A stretch of DNA of 64,000 bases from Dipteris shenzhenensis (lineage: Eukaryota; Polypodiophyta; Polypodiopsida; Gleicheniales), in the NCBI GenBank assembly GCA_047967505.1, contig CM106538.1; one strand, given 5' to 3'. The notes beneath the pieces are model-generated. The model saw nothing but the letters and a program-made list of their open reading frames with translations, was not told the DNA's origin and made no database searches. This document shows, in pieces, positions 13,001 through 25,000 of the stretch. The translations under genes and the position numbers were made by a program. Position 1 is the first letter of the stretch. The number at the start of each line of letters is the position of its first letter.

Positions 13001-16000
13001 ATTCGAGAGGATCTCCTGCAGCTATACACCTTTAGGACCTGGTTGGAGCCGAGGGAGCTTCCAGTGAAGCTGAGTTTCTACAAAGATTACTGTCCTCGTA
13101 TTTCGGAGGAGGGATTCATCATGAGTGTCATTGAGGAGGCTAGATTACAGAAGGACTTAGACATAGAGTCACCCTCATCCATATGAGTATGAGTCAACTC
13201 TCTCTTCAGGAAAGAGACCCTGGCATTATTGCGGGGTGAAAACATACTCTCCAAAATATCCCAAGCTGCCTTTGAGGTCTTGCATGACTGAATGTGCGGA
13301 ATATTGAACCTTTTGGCACAAAGGGAAAGTGCTTGTGCATCACGTGAATCCCACCTTTTCTGTTCCTGTGTGGGACGCACTACTACAGCAGCTACTGCAC
13401 CTAGCACTTGTCTTGCACCTTCAGCTCATCCTCTACCCTTACCTCCACCTTGTTGAGGAGAAGTGGCAGGTGCAACCACATTCTTTGGCCGTGTCTCATC
13501 CCCATTGACATAATCCCACAAGTGTTTGCCAACTAAGATATTGTGTACCATAAAACTCCATAAGGAGTAGTTGGTACCATCCAACTTATCCTCCTATGTG
13601 AGGACTTCAAACACTCCATTGGGATTGTTATGGGCCATAACTGCCAAAGAAAACAAAATGTAGCAAATGTGACAAGGATATCCCATCCTGGGATTTCAGA
13701 TGCACAACCCAAAAGTGCCAAGAAATCTGTCAACAATGACAGCTTGCTATCAAAGCCAATCAAAGGCTCAAAATGCACCCAAAAAGTCCTGCAAATGCCC
13801 AGAAACTGCCAAGCTAAAACTGCAAAAATTACCAATGTCTGCAATGTCACTCAAACTGAATCCAAAACTGCCTGCAACAGTCCCAAACTGCTAGTACACT
13901 GCCAAATTGCATCCGAATGCCAAAAGCCCCAAATTTTTGCAAAATTGCAAGCAAAACCAAGAGCCCCAAATTCTAGAGCAGATTTTTCAAACTGATTGCA
14001 ATGTTTGCAAAAAACAAAATGCCCCAAATGTAATCTGCACCTATCCCCTGCAAAGAGACCCTATAAAAACAACCTGTACAAAATATCTGCTTCCAAGAGC
14101 TGCAGGTAAACAAGCAGTCTGTACGGATAGCACCATATGTGCAGGTACAGACTGTACGGCATTGCGCATCAACTGAGGGGTGTAGGTACGGAATGATGTA
14201 CGACTGGGCACGTGTGCAAGTACGGTGTGCAGCACTGCTTGCAGATACGAAAATCCGTACGCAGTACGCGCAAATGATTGTTTAGAGTCGGAGCCCAACC
14301 GACGGGGGTCACAGTAGCCCTGGTTAGACACAGAGCTACGACCAGGAGACGTGCCAGGACCGCAACTCTGAGTGGCCGACAGCACTCTATTGCCGACTTC
14401 ATGCCTCCACTGCCTCATCCATCCTGATATCTTACTGTTGCTGAGGATGATGAAGATATTGATGATGATGCTAAGATTGATATATAGTCGACCATCGACA
14501 TGACTATATTGTACTTAGGACTTAGTACTGCCATTCTGCATTTTTGCATTTTTTGCATTTTACATATGGATGCTCGTTTAGTAGCTCCACTACCACAGCT
14601 TGTTGTATCAGGATTTTCACAGTCTCATAGACCCATCGGTCTTCCGAAGACTTTAATAAACTTTCTTTCTTTCTATCTTGTACGGATGGCTGGCGGCGTA
14701 CGCATGGGCAGGCAGCCAGGTGCGGACAGGTACAGATGGGGCAATGGGTCATACGACTGTACGGGGACAATACGTGCAAGGAACGGCATCGTGGTAGCTA
14801 AAGAAGCTGGAAACTCACACAATGCCGGGCTGCAGGTGGGTGCAAGCTGAACCATGCTTTGATACCAAATGAAAGCGAAAGGAGATGGAGAAAGAAAAAA
14901 AGAAAGAAAGTTTATTAAAGTCTTCGGAAGACCGATGGGTCTACGAGACTGTGAAAATCCTGATACAACAAGCTGTGGTAGTGGAGCTACTAAACGAGCG
15001 TCCATATCAATGCAAAATGGCAGTACTAAGTCCTAAGTACAACATAGTCATGTCGATGGTCGACTATATATCAATCTCAGCATCGTCATCAATATCATCA
15101 TCATCATCATCATCGGCAGGCAGCAAGATATCAGGATGGATGAGGCAGTGGAGGCATGAAGTCGGCAATAGAGTGATATCGGCCCCTCAGAGGTGCGGTC
15201 CTGGCACGTCTCCTGGTCATAGCTTTGCGTCTAACTAGGGCTACTATGACCCCCGTCGGTCGGGCTCTGACTCTAAACAAGGAGGGGATGTCCCCAAGTG
15301 TGATTGGTGTGTCGACCCTCTGTCTGAGCTGTTGGGTCACAGGCTCCGGATCACGGTCATGTCAAGCCTCGTCTCGTGGGGGTCCATGTGATCTAGCTGA
15401 AAGAACTCCGTGATAGAGCTCTAAGAGGGATCAGCCGAGGAAGAAGTCTGCTCCTGTCTCCGTGCTTAGAGTATCCTCTCACGGTGTCTAAGTGCCTATG
15501 AAACCTGCCAAACACCGTTGGTCTGGGTAGGAGATAAAGCAGGCCAAAATCCCATAACTATCCCTGAAAAGGCAATGGAAACGCCCTCGGATCTCATAGT
15601 AAACAGGACACTTGAAGATGAAATGCTCCTCTGTCTCTCTCAACCTCCTGCATGTCACACAGTGTGTATATGCGCCTCTCCCTAGGTAGTCGCTCTGCTC
15701 TACCGCTCTCGATGCGAAGTCTGTGTGAAGAGACCCGGAACCGCCCAAGAGAGATCATCAGCGAGTGGGATAGGTAAATCTACGTGTATCCTGGTTGGTC
15801 AATGAAACCCTCTACTGTAATATGTAAGAAGTGATCTCTATAGAAGCTAAGCTTCACTAGGAGTTCACTCGGTCCCAACCAAGTCCGATATGTGTGTAGC
15901 TGTAGTAGATCCTCACGGATAACCTGGTTGACCTCATGTGATAAGAGGGGAGAAAACGAAGCATCCATGCTGTACTAGAAGGGAGGTAGTCTATCCATGT

Positions 16001-19000
16001 GGAGTCCCAATCGCTCAAACCATCTCTCTGTACGTGCATACCAGCACCTCTGTTCTCCTCCTGCTGCAAGTGTCATAGAAGAGGATAGAGCTATCCATGG
16101 TAGCCTGCTACGTCCCAAGGTATAATCCCCATATTCCCTAACTTGGTACAAATACATGATGACCTGAAATGCAGTATCTAGTTGTACAGGGGGTCACCCA
16201 AACTCAGCCTGAATGATATGGTGAGGAACGGATGACTTACCACGAATCACCCGTGATAACATGAGAACCTGTAGCCGCTCCACACGGGCCCACTCTGTAT
16301 CTGACAAGTCTGACTCCCAACAAGGGCTGCCGTACATCCCCGCTAGATGAACCAAGGAGTCAAAAAGCAACCCCTTGGTAAGTGGATCCTGAAAGTGCAA
16401 GTGGAAGCACTGCCTCTCTAGTCTAGCCAATGAAGCATACCCTCTACTCAAGCGTGCCTGCATTGCGGGTCTCATAGTGAAGCTGGGTCCGGAGAAGATA
16501 ACCCCAAGATAAGAGTATGATGAAACTATCTCAACAGATGACCCCGCAAATGTGAACTGCTCTTGACGCATGATGGCTCGAGATGTATTGAAGATCATTA
16601 CCTTGGTTTTACCCAGGTTGACCTTCAAATCATGAGACTCACAAAAGGACTGTAGTGCATCTAGGTGTCTCTAAAGCCCCTTTGCTGAGGAAGACAAGAG
16701 AGCCACGTCATCTGCGTAGAGCAAAATCTGGATCAATGTGCCCGCAAGAGAGCAACCTACAGCCCCCTATGTCTACATCACAGTCTCAAGCTTGTCAATG
16801 TAGAGGCCAAACAAGGTAGGCAACAAAGGACACCCTTGTTTGACCCCGATGGTGCTCATGATCTCGTCTGTCTACCCGGATCCTGCCCGAACTCTGCCTG
16901 AAACTCTCTCGTAAAGTGCCATGACAACCCAAATGACCTCTTGGTCATAACCCAAGTCCTGTAGCCGCCGAGCTCATGGGATCCCCTGCCTTGCGGATGG
17001 GTGAGATAGTGTTAATGGTCCAAGTGTGAAAATCCCAAACAAACAGCTTCATTAAAAAGCTTTGCTAAGATCGGGGCTAGGAGGTTAATCCCATATGCAA
17101 TGAGCTCAGTGCATAGCCCCTCATGATCCTTCGCTCGGCCATTATGAAGCTTCATTACGGCATCCTTTACCCCTTCTCTAGTGAAGAGGGTGCAGGATGT
17201 GGGACGAGGCATGTGTGAGAGGTTAGGGACTGGCTGATTTGGGATGTCATAAAGTGTACGTGCATAATCAAACCAGATCTAAGTGTTAGTGAGTGGCGGA
17301 GGGGTCCGTCCTTCTAGAAATCTCCACCAAAAGTCCTTAGAGTTGTTACTAAACAAAATGTTCAGTAGCTGCTTCTCATTCCGACGAACGAAGTCTAGTT
17401 TCTTCCTACGTACCAGTCTACGGTATTCGCGTAGCGTATCTGGTGCACTCGGAAGACTTTTTTGTTTCGAATCTGAGTTGACGGCATAAAGCCTTACACT
17501 CATCATCGTACCAACTATTACAAGGTATGATTCCAGGGGGGTGGGCGGGTGGAGCGGGTGGTGTGGGGAAAAGCGTGAATGGCAGCCTCATGTAGTGAGC
17601 GAGTAACAAGGGCAGCACGATCCTCTAAAAGGGATATGAAGTCAATATAAGCGAGAAGTATGTACAGACGGCCAGAGTAAGAAGGTGAGTGATCCCAATC
17701 AAAGCTTATATCATGGTAGGTGGAGTAAGCACTGAGTGGGGTGGAAGGTGCTGTGCGAAGGGAGGTGGAGATGTTAAAGAAAAGGTATGTATGATCAGCC
17801 CCTGGGGGGAGAGGTGCTACAATGAAGTCAGTAATGCGAGATGTGAAGATAGGAGATCCCATGATGTAATCAACAACACTGGAGCCCCCCCCATGTGGAA
17901 AGCATGTGAAACCACCTGAAGCGAGCCATCTGTCAAGACCATTATAGATAATGAGATCATGTATCCTGCCGAGATCTAACAGGGCCTGCCCATAAGATGA
18001 GAATGGACCTCGCCTGTCAGCCGAAACCCGTAGCATACCTGCCTTCTCAAGGTCAATATCTGGCAGTAGGATGGAATGATCTCTGAAGTCAAGAAGTGGT
18101 ACCTGACAGGCCCTTGTCCTCGCATTGAAGTCCCCCACTAGGAGGACTTCTTCGCGGCTAGAGAAGTCAACGATGGACTGATAAAGGGCAGCAAAAGGGA
18201 TGTCTCATCATCACCTCGGATATCTCTGGCAAAGTGGGAGGTCTCAGGGGGTAAGTAGCAAACTGAGACAAACAGATCCCGGCTGTCCATGTGTCGAATC
18301 CGGATCCAAAGAAATCTGGAATGTGTATCTCTCTGCTCTACTGAAATGGTCCCCCGAAGTGTGGATCTGAAAAGGACTGCAACTCCACCTAAACCTCGAG
18401 CTCCTCCTGTATCCCTCGTCTCATCTATGTAGGCAAACTCCCATGTATATCCGCTGACTATTGGAAGAGGGCGCTCTGACTCTGATGTGTCTCTGTATAA
18501 AAGAATATGTCGTGGCCTGTATAGGATTCCGAGAAAATCCCTGGTTTTGACCATAAGGTACCATTACAGTTCCAAATGGTGCAAGACAGGGTCTCGAATA
18601 CCTGAGTCTCATAGACCCCGCTTCCCTATGTAGGGGAGGGGGCAAGTGTCCTACGGGGGCCTGTACGAAGTCGTCCCTCTCGTACCCAGTTCACTCAACA
18701 GGGTCAATAATGGAACTTTTGCAGAGGCTCTGGTCTCCTCACAGAGCGCTCCTAAATAGTCTTCCTCAAGTCAAGCTAAAAAAGCAGAAATCAACCACAG
18801 GCAGCTGCATCACCCACGAAAAACATTTCATTTTACATTTAAAAATGATCGCAATTAAAAATTTGTTTGCAGCCTTGCACCCGTTTAAAAGAGGTAGACT
18901 AAGAATCCATAACTTACTCTCATGCCATCCTTGCTAATCCATGTTTAAAATAGTGCATTTAAGCATTTAAGCACAAAGAAATTTGGCAGCTGTTATAGTG

Positions 19001-22000
19001 CTCTTATGTCATTCACCAGCATAAAGGCACACTTAAAGGGCCTTTTGTACATTCTCTAGTACCGTCAGCTATATACCTCTTTGGCAAACATTTCCAAGCT
19101 TTTTCAATTGTGGTGTCAAATATGTATCTTGCAAAACCACAGGAACATCGATCACCCAGACAAAAACCATATTTGTTGAGTTTACCTGTCCAAGGTCACC
19201 CATCAGTTTAAGGTGTCGGGGTGAATCCTCTGAGCCCCTAAATGGCACCATGACTTGGGAACCCATTTTTGCTGCATCGACAAGGGAAAATATGAAATCC
19301 AATCAACTGTATTTCCAGTAACAATGTCCCTAATCACATTGCACCTAATCTATACACATTGTAGAAGGTAATTTTATGTCATTAAAAAAAGCACCACATA
19401 CCAAGCTGTTGGACAACATAGCGGCCAAGAAATCCTGTTGAACCAAAGACAGTGGCTATAATACCACTGAAAAATTAATGCAAGAATCTGATCAGCTTAT
19501 GCAAAAGATAATCCAACAGAAAAAGAGGTAGTACCAGAAAACAAAAAATGGAGAACACTGAAATACTCAACCTTACTGATGACCTTCCCCCAGTTCCCTT
19601 CGAAATGGTGTACTGACCACCTTTAACAGGCAGTGAAGAGCCATGCCTTTTGTTTTCAAGTGAATACCCTACAAGATAAAGCCTCATTATCAGTCCAAAA
19701 AAAGAAAAACTAAGAGAAGTGGTTAAGAAAATTAGAGTTGTATTGTGATTTTCTTCAACCGACTAAGAACACCATAGTTCCAATGGATAACCCAATGAGA
19801 TGAATAGACAGGTCATGTACACACTAAACCAAATTGTGTGCTGAGTTTCAAAAAAAAAAGGTAAAAAGTAAATAATCACACAAGAAAATCGATGGAAACA
19901 AGCCAGTTAAGATGAATATTCCTAATCGAATTGTCATATCTAGAAGGAGGTCTAGAATGGAATCGAACCTGTACACGCTATATTTAGCCATAGATCGAGG
20001 CCATATATTGGTATAGGGGCTTAATGTTCGAGTATAGGGGCTTAATGTTCGAACACACTAGCCAGTACGTGGACATTAGATCCTGCTAGTGGCATGGCAA
20101 CGGCTACAAACTAGTCCAATGCATCCCCCATGGATGGGCCTTCTATGGTGGGGCTTCCATGGCATGCGAAGTAGGTTTACTAAGCTAGTGTCGGGTTGTG
20201 AATGGAACACATTGTGGACCCTGGAAAAGGGTGGTAGCTTTAATTGATAAGCTACTTCCCCAACTCCATAGATGATCCTATAATGGCCATAATATTGATG
20301 AGGTAGCTTGGCATTGGTTTTAACATTCAAGGAGGCATGAAGATTTTTGTGGAGGCATTGATGCACAGAATCCCCTTCTTTTTGAACAACAGGCACCTCC
20401 TATGTTCATCCGCATACTTCTTTTGCTTGGCTTGGGCATATTCCTTCTAGCCACCAATTGCTGAAGAGCCTCATTTTTTCCAAGTCATCTCGTGCTTGCT
20501 GATTTTTCACAGCCATGTCTGAAATTGTAGAAGGCCTTGTTACTTTGCATCCATCCATGTCTGAAATTGTGGAAGGCCTTGTTACTTTGCATCCATATGT
20601 TACTTCACGCGGGCTCATCCAAATAGATAAATGCTGGTATTACTGTAGCAAATTTCAGCAAGTCTAAGACATTTATCCCCAGACGTCTGAGTGTCCTGGC
20701 AAAAATGCCTCAAGTAGACCTCCACCCATTTGTTTACCCTCTCAGACTGGCCATGAGTCTTAGATGGTATGCTGTGCTTGGAGTGAGTATGGTGCCCGTT
20801 GCTGTAAATACCTTCTGCCAAAAGTGACCCATAAATTTTGCATCTCTATCTGTGACAATCTCCAAGGGAAATCCATGATGCTTGAACACATGATCAATTA
20901 ACTGCCAAGCAGCCTAACATGCTGAATGCCATATCTTGATAGGGATGAAAAGGGCTTGTTTCAATAGCCTATCAACTATCACATTGTTGGTGTCCCATCC
21001 TTTGTCTATAGAAGACAGTCCAGTGATGAGCTCATAGTGTTAGAATAGGTCACTGATCCACCTGTGAGCCCCATATGACGTGGATGAGGGTACACTGGAC
21101 CTGGTTGGTGATAAACCTGGAGGATGCACCTGCTGTACACCTGCTGTACAGGGTGCGGTGGTACGGGCTGCTGTACCTGCCGTAACAGTGTGCAGAACCG
21201 CAGCAAATTTTGCATAAGGGCCAGCCCTACTTATAGGCTTGGCAGCCTGGTAGCAGGTCAACTGAGGCAGGTCAGCAGACCTGAAGATAGGTCGATTCAT
21301 ACCAGTCAGCCTGGATCTGGTTGGCTGATTTCACAAACCAGGTCGGCCTGGTCAGGAGGATTGGCTGCCTATAAAAGGGCCCATGCATGGCTCAGTGCAT
21401 TTCACACGGAAGCCCTTCTTTGAGGGCACACAAGAGCAGAACAGAGCCAACCTACTTTGCCCTCACACTTCAGATTTGCACAGCCTCCCTCACAGTTCAT
21501 TGGATGTTTGTAGCTCTTTCTTTGGAGTGGTTTCTCCTTTTGTAGTTGGTATAAATCTGAGTACTGTTTTGAACTATTTGTGCTGCTCTATCTCTCTGTT
21601 CTTTTATAGTTTGTGGGTTCAGAATCCAGTGTGCCAGTTCTTGGACAGCGTCATCTAGATCTATCCACTGCATTGGTGGCTGAAGCTTTAGCCTTTGTTC
21701 TAACATGGTATCAGAGCCAATGGTGTGTCTCTTCTAAGAAAGGAATCCCTCCAAGGTCGAAGGAGACCCCGATTCAAGTCGAGTGTGCATGCCTGTTTGG
21801 TTGCTACAGTGTATTCTATTTGCTGTTTTGTGATTTCAGAAGTTGTGGACCCTCTTGTGCCATTCTGAACTTCAGAGATGCAGGAAAGTTAAATGGGATT
21901 GACTATCCCACTGGAAGATCAAGCTCCTGAGCCACCTTGTGGATAGGGAACTCTAGAACGTGACAACACGAACGGAACTCAAGCCCAAGGCTTCTTCAGG

Positions 22001-25000
22001 TAAGGTGACAGTGGCTGTAAATCTGGACAGACCTAAGGCCTACCTACCACACTTTTTGACCTTTTATTAATCCTAACCCAAAATTGCTCCAAGGGTAATT
22101 TAGTGAGCTAAGTCCATAGTTCATCACTTTTCCCAACATGATGTGCTTACTTCTAACATGGTATAAGAGCCCAAAGGTACAGCTCTCCTAATCTACATCA
22201 CTATTGAAGGGAGGAGCCCCTTTGCTTGACAGAAATAGACTCTCATCTTTTGCACTTTAATAAAATGTCTATTGAGTTTCAAGGTTCTAGATTATCCCTC
22301 TCTGGATGATGTCATCCTCCCATATGCCTATTCACAACTTTGGGGTAAAGGAGGAAAGCTGGATGGTACCAATTATCCACTTTGCAAGGTGAAGATTCAA
22401 AGCCATGTGGTTGCAAAGAAGACCTCCAAGGTCACTAGACACATCTTCAAGACATGACGACATTCATGAGTTAAAAAGAGATGCCTAACCCTTTCTCTCA
22501 TTAGAGGGAGGACAGACTCGATGATCCCCCTTGTATATAGATTGCAAAGGCATCCTTCAAAGCATGAACCACATTGAAGGATACCTATGAGACAACAAAT
22601 TCGACAGAAGTCTTAAACTCTAGAATCAATTGTACACTATGAAGATGGAGGAAGGTGACTAACTGCACAAGCACATTACGAAGATCGAGGTTGTTGGAAG
22701 GATGGACATCAATGCACTAGTCATGTCTGCTATCAAACACACTTTTCACACGGGTTCTGAGAGTTCACAACCAGCATCATAATCAAAATGTATCAAGTCA
22801 CTCACCTTTGTTGCTGTTTCCGATGGGTATGATGCTTTTCACAGGCCTTCAACTAAGTAAGTTTAAGGCTTGTGCAAAGAATCATACTCGTCACGGACAA
22901 GCGTAGAGGCTAAGAGAACACCGATGCATATTTTTTAACACCCAGGAATTATGCATGGTGTTGGAGATATCATAGTCAAAGAGTGGTGATGCGATGTGTT
23001 AGTGTGTAGTACTAGGTGATCTAGTACTAGTCTATGTGAGTGAGTCTTGTGTGAGTGCCACGTGTCATCATGGACTTATCCCATATGCACTAGGTGCTAG
23101 AGTGTATGTGAGTAGCCTATATAAAGGCTTGTACTTCACTTGTCATTATATACTTGATGAATGAATGAAAGCCTTTTGTTATGTCTTCGTTTGAGCATCA
23201 TTTCCTCACACCCTAACCTTCTCTTTCTCTCTCTCTCCACCATGTTTCTAACATGGTATCAGAGCAGGTCAATCCAACCACAGCTGCCACGTCATCCTAG
23301 ACCTAACCCTAATCCAAAACCCTAATTCTGCTTTCTTCCTGCAGCCACCGCCATCCTTGCTGCCCTCATTTCGCCTCTGTTTTGCATCTTTTTGTGACCA
23401 TTGGCACGTTTTCGAAGAGATGCCTGCATACGAGCTAATTCGGAGCTGTTTCATCCCCGTTTTTAGGGTTTGCATGCTACAGCAGAAATCGACCACCTGG
23501 ACACATTATTTGCAGACTTTCGAGGTCTTTTAAAGGTTTTTCAACTTGTTTTGGAGCTGTTACTGCAATTTCGAGCTGTTTTGGTGCTGCTGGAGCATAA
23601 CCGTCTACATCAGAGGTGATTTCAGGCGTTTTCCTCATCTGCTCCAGCATTTCAAAACCCTAAATCACCTTGGAGCTGCATTTCCAGTCACCTTGGAGCT
23701 GCTCTTAGCCTCCAGCTCTTCTACAATGCGTTGTGGAGGCCTGCTACTGCATTTCGAATTGTTCTAGCGAGCCACCTTTCACGTGGACAGCCTGTTTTTG
23801 CACTTCAGAGTGCTCTAGTGAGCTGTTTTGAGGAGTCCAGACCTACTGCAGCACTCAGTTCTACATTTCGAGGCATATTCTTGCTGTTTTCCATTAGGGT
23901 TTGCATTTTGGCATATCCGAGGTCATCCACCAGCAGCTGGACACATTTTTTCACACATTTCTCAAGCTGTTGAGTCATCTCATAGCCCTAGACCAGCTCC
24001 TTTATTGGCTGGTTATACTATTTCAGCTTGTTGCCTTTGCTACCTCAGTTTGACGCTATGGAGCCTCGTCCTCATGGTGAAGACTCATCAGCACCACTTT
24101 CAGCTAGGGATGAGCAACATGACAAAGCACTGGCGCTTATGGTGTGAGGTTGGTCAACAAATTGCTTCATCAACTTGACCTCACTACTTCAGCCAAGGAG
24201 AGCCTGGACAAGCTCAAGAATATTTATGCTACATCTATTGGATCTGAGCAGGAAGCTTCATCTACTGTGTTGCATGATCTATTCCTCTCCGAGGAGGAAG
24301 ACGATGCTTAGTTCTATGTGTGTTTGTGTTGAGTCAAATAAAGGTTCTTAGCCTTGAGTTGTCCCTCTAAATTGAATGTATTTGGAGTCAATAAGCGGTA
24401 CTCTGCCCTGGGTTGTCCCCCAAAAATGATTGTATTGTGTTTCACTTTAGTTGATGGTATTGACCACCCAGTTCAGAGTAAGGGGGGATGACGAGTGATG
24501 GTTTGCCCTTGCTGGTCGCAAGCTGACTAAGAAGTCACTATCACACCGGAGGTGTTGGATAGTTGGACTTGCTCTTTGCAATATTGCGGTGGAGGGGGGA
24601 TCGGTCTACTTTTGCATGTTGGGTCTCACACGTCTTTGCTCTGAAGGGGGGTGTTGGAGATATCATAGTCAAAGAGTGTGGTGATGTAATGTGTTAGTGT
24701 GTAGTACTAGTCTATGTGAGTGAGTCTTGTGTGAGTGCCACGTGTCATCATGGGACTTATCCCATATGCACTAGGTGCTAGAGTGTGTGTGAGTAGCCTA
24801 TATAAAGGCTTGTACTTCACTTGTCATCATATACTTGATGAATGAATGAAAGCCTTTTGTCATGTCTTCATTTGAGCATCATTTCCTCACACCCTAACCT
24901 TCTCTTTCTCTCTCTCTCTCTCCACCATGTTTCTAACACATGGTAGGAAACAAGGAAACATGCATTCCAAACCATGAAAATGATAGCCGATGGGTAAGAG

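Larger units (their letters stand above)
9111..13162 (+). mobile_element. LINE A, plus strand, inserted in copia A gag
   Basis: A non-LTR retrotransposon with ORF1 (coiled coil plus RRM-like region) and ORF2 (APE-type endonuclease, then reverse transcriptase). It splits the copia gag gene: gag residues read up to 13165 and resume at 9110 on the other strand. The 3' end seen in LINE B is missing here, so it is truncated at about 13160, and the middle of RT is deleted. Clear target duplications were not found. The clade is uncertain. Confidence 0.85.
5658..14890 (-). mobile_element. Ty1/copia element A, degenerate, with nested LINEs
   Basis: Minus-strand order is 5' LTR stub (14890-14870), primer-binding site, leader, gag, protease, integrase, reverse transcriptase, RNase H, polypurine tract and 3' LTR (5894-5658). 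RNase H follows RT and integrase precedes it, which defines copia. It is interrupted by LINE A in gag and by a LINE 3' end in the leader; LINE B replaces most of the 5' LTR. Many stops and frameshifts, plus a deletion in RT, make it inactive. It lies in the same sense as the host gene, inside intron 4. Confidence 0.88.
14281..15279. repeat. Imperfect inverted repeat, about 390-bp arms
   Basis: The arms 14281-14676 and 14891-15279 are opposite-strand copies of one LINE 3' end, separated by 214 bp of copia leader. The whole structure lies in NDUFA9 intron 4, so the pre-mRNA could fold into a long hairpin. Confidence 0.8.
14891..18690 (-). mobile_element. LINE B, minus strand, 5'-truncated
   Basis: The same family as LINE A, on the opposite strand. 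It runs from the end of ORF1 (about 18690) through endonuclease, RT, a CCHC finger and a 3' UTR ending in AATAAACTTTCTTTC plus a T/C-rich tail at 14891. RT has a deletion of its first motifs; several frames are broken. It is inserted at the 5' LTR of copia A. Confidence 0.85.
4451..19185 (-). other. NDUFA9: NDUFA9 intron 4, 14.7 kb, filled with nested retroelements
   Basis: Donor GTAAAC at 19185 and acceptor TATGCAG at 4451. About 1.2 kb at the 3' end (4451-5657) and 0.5 kb at the 5' end (18691-19185) hold no recognised element and may be original intron. The rest is a same-sense copia element with three LINE-derived insertions. Confidence 0.88.

Noticed and set aside
18691-19185. Rest of the copia A 5' LTR beyond LINE B
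   Set aside because: Compared with the 3' LTR at 5658-5894; no shared words found, so the LTR is considered lost.
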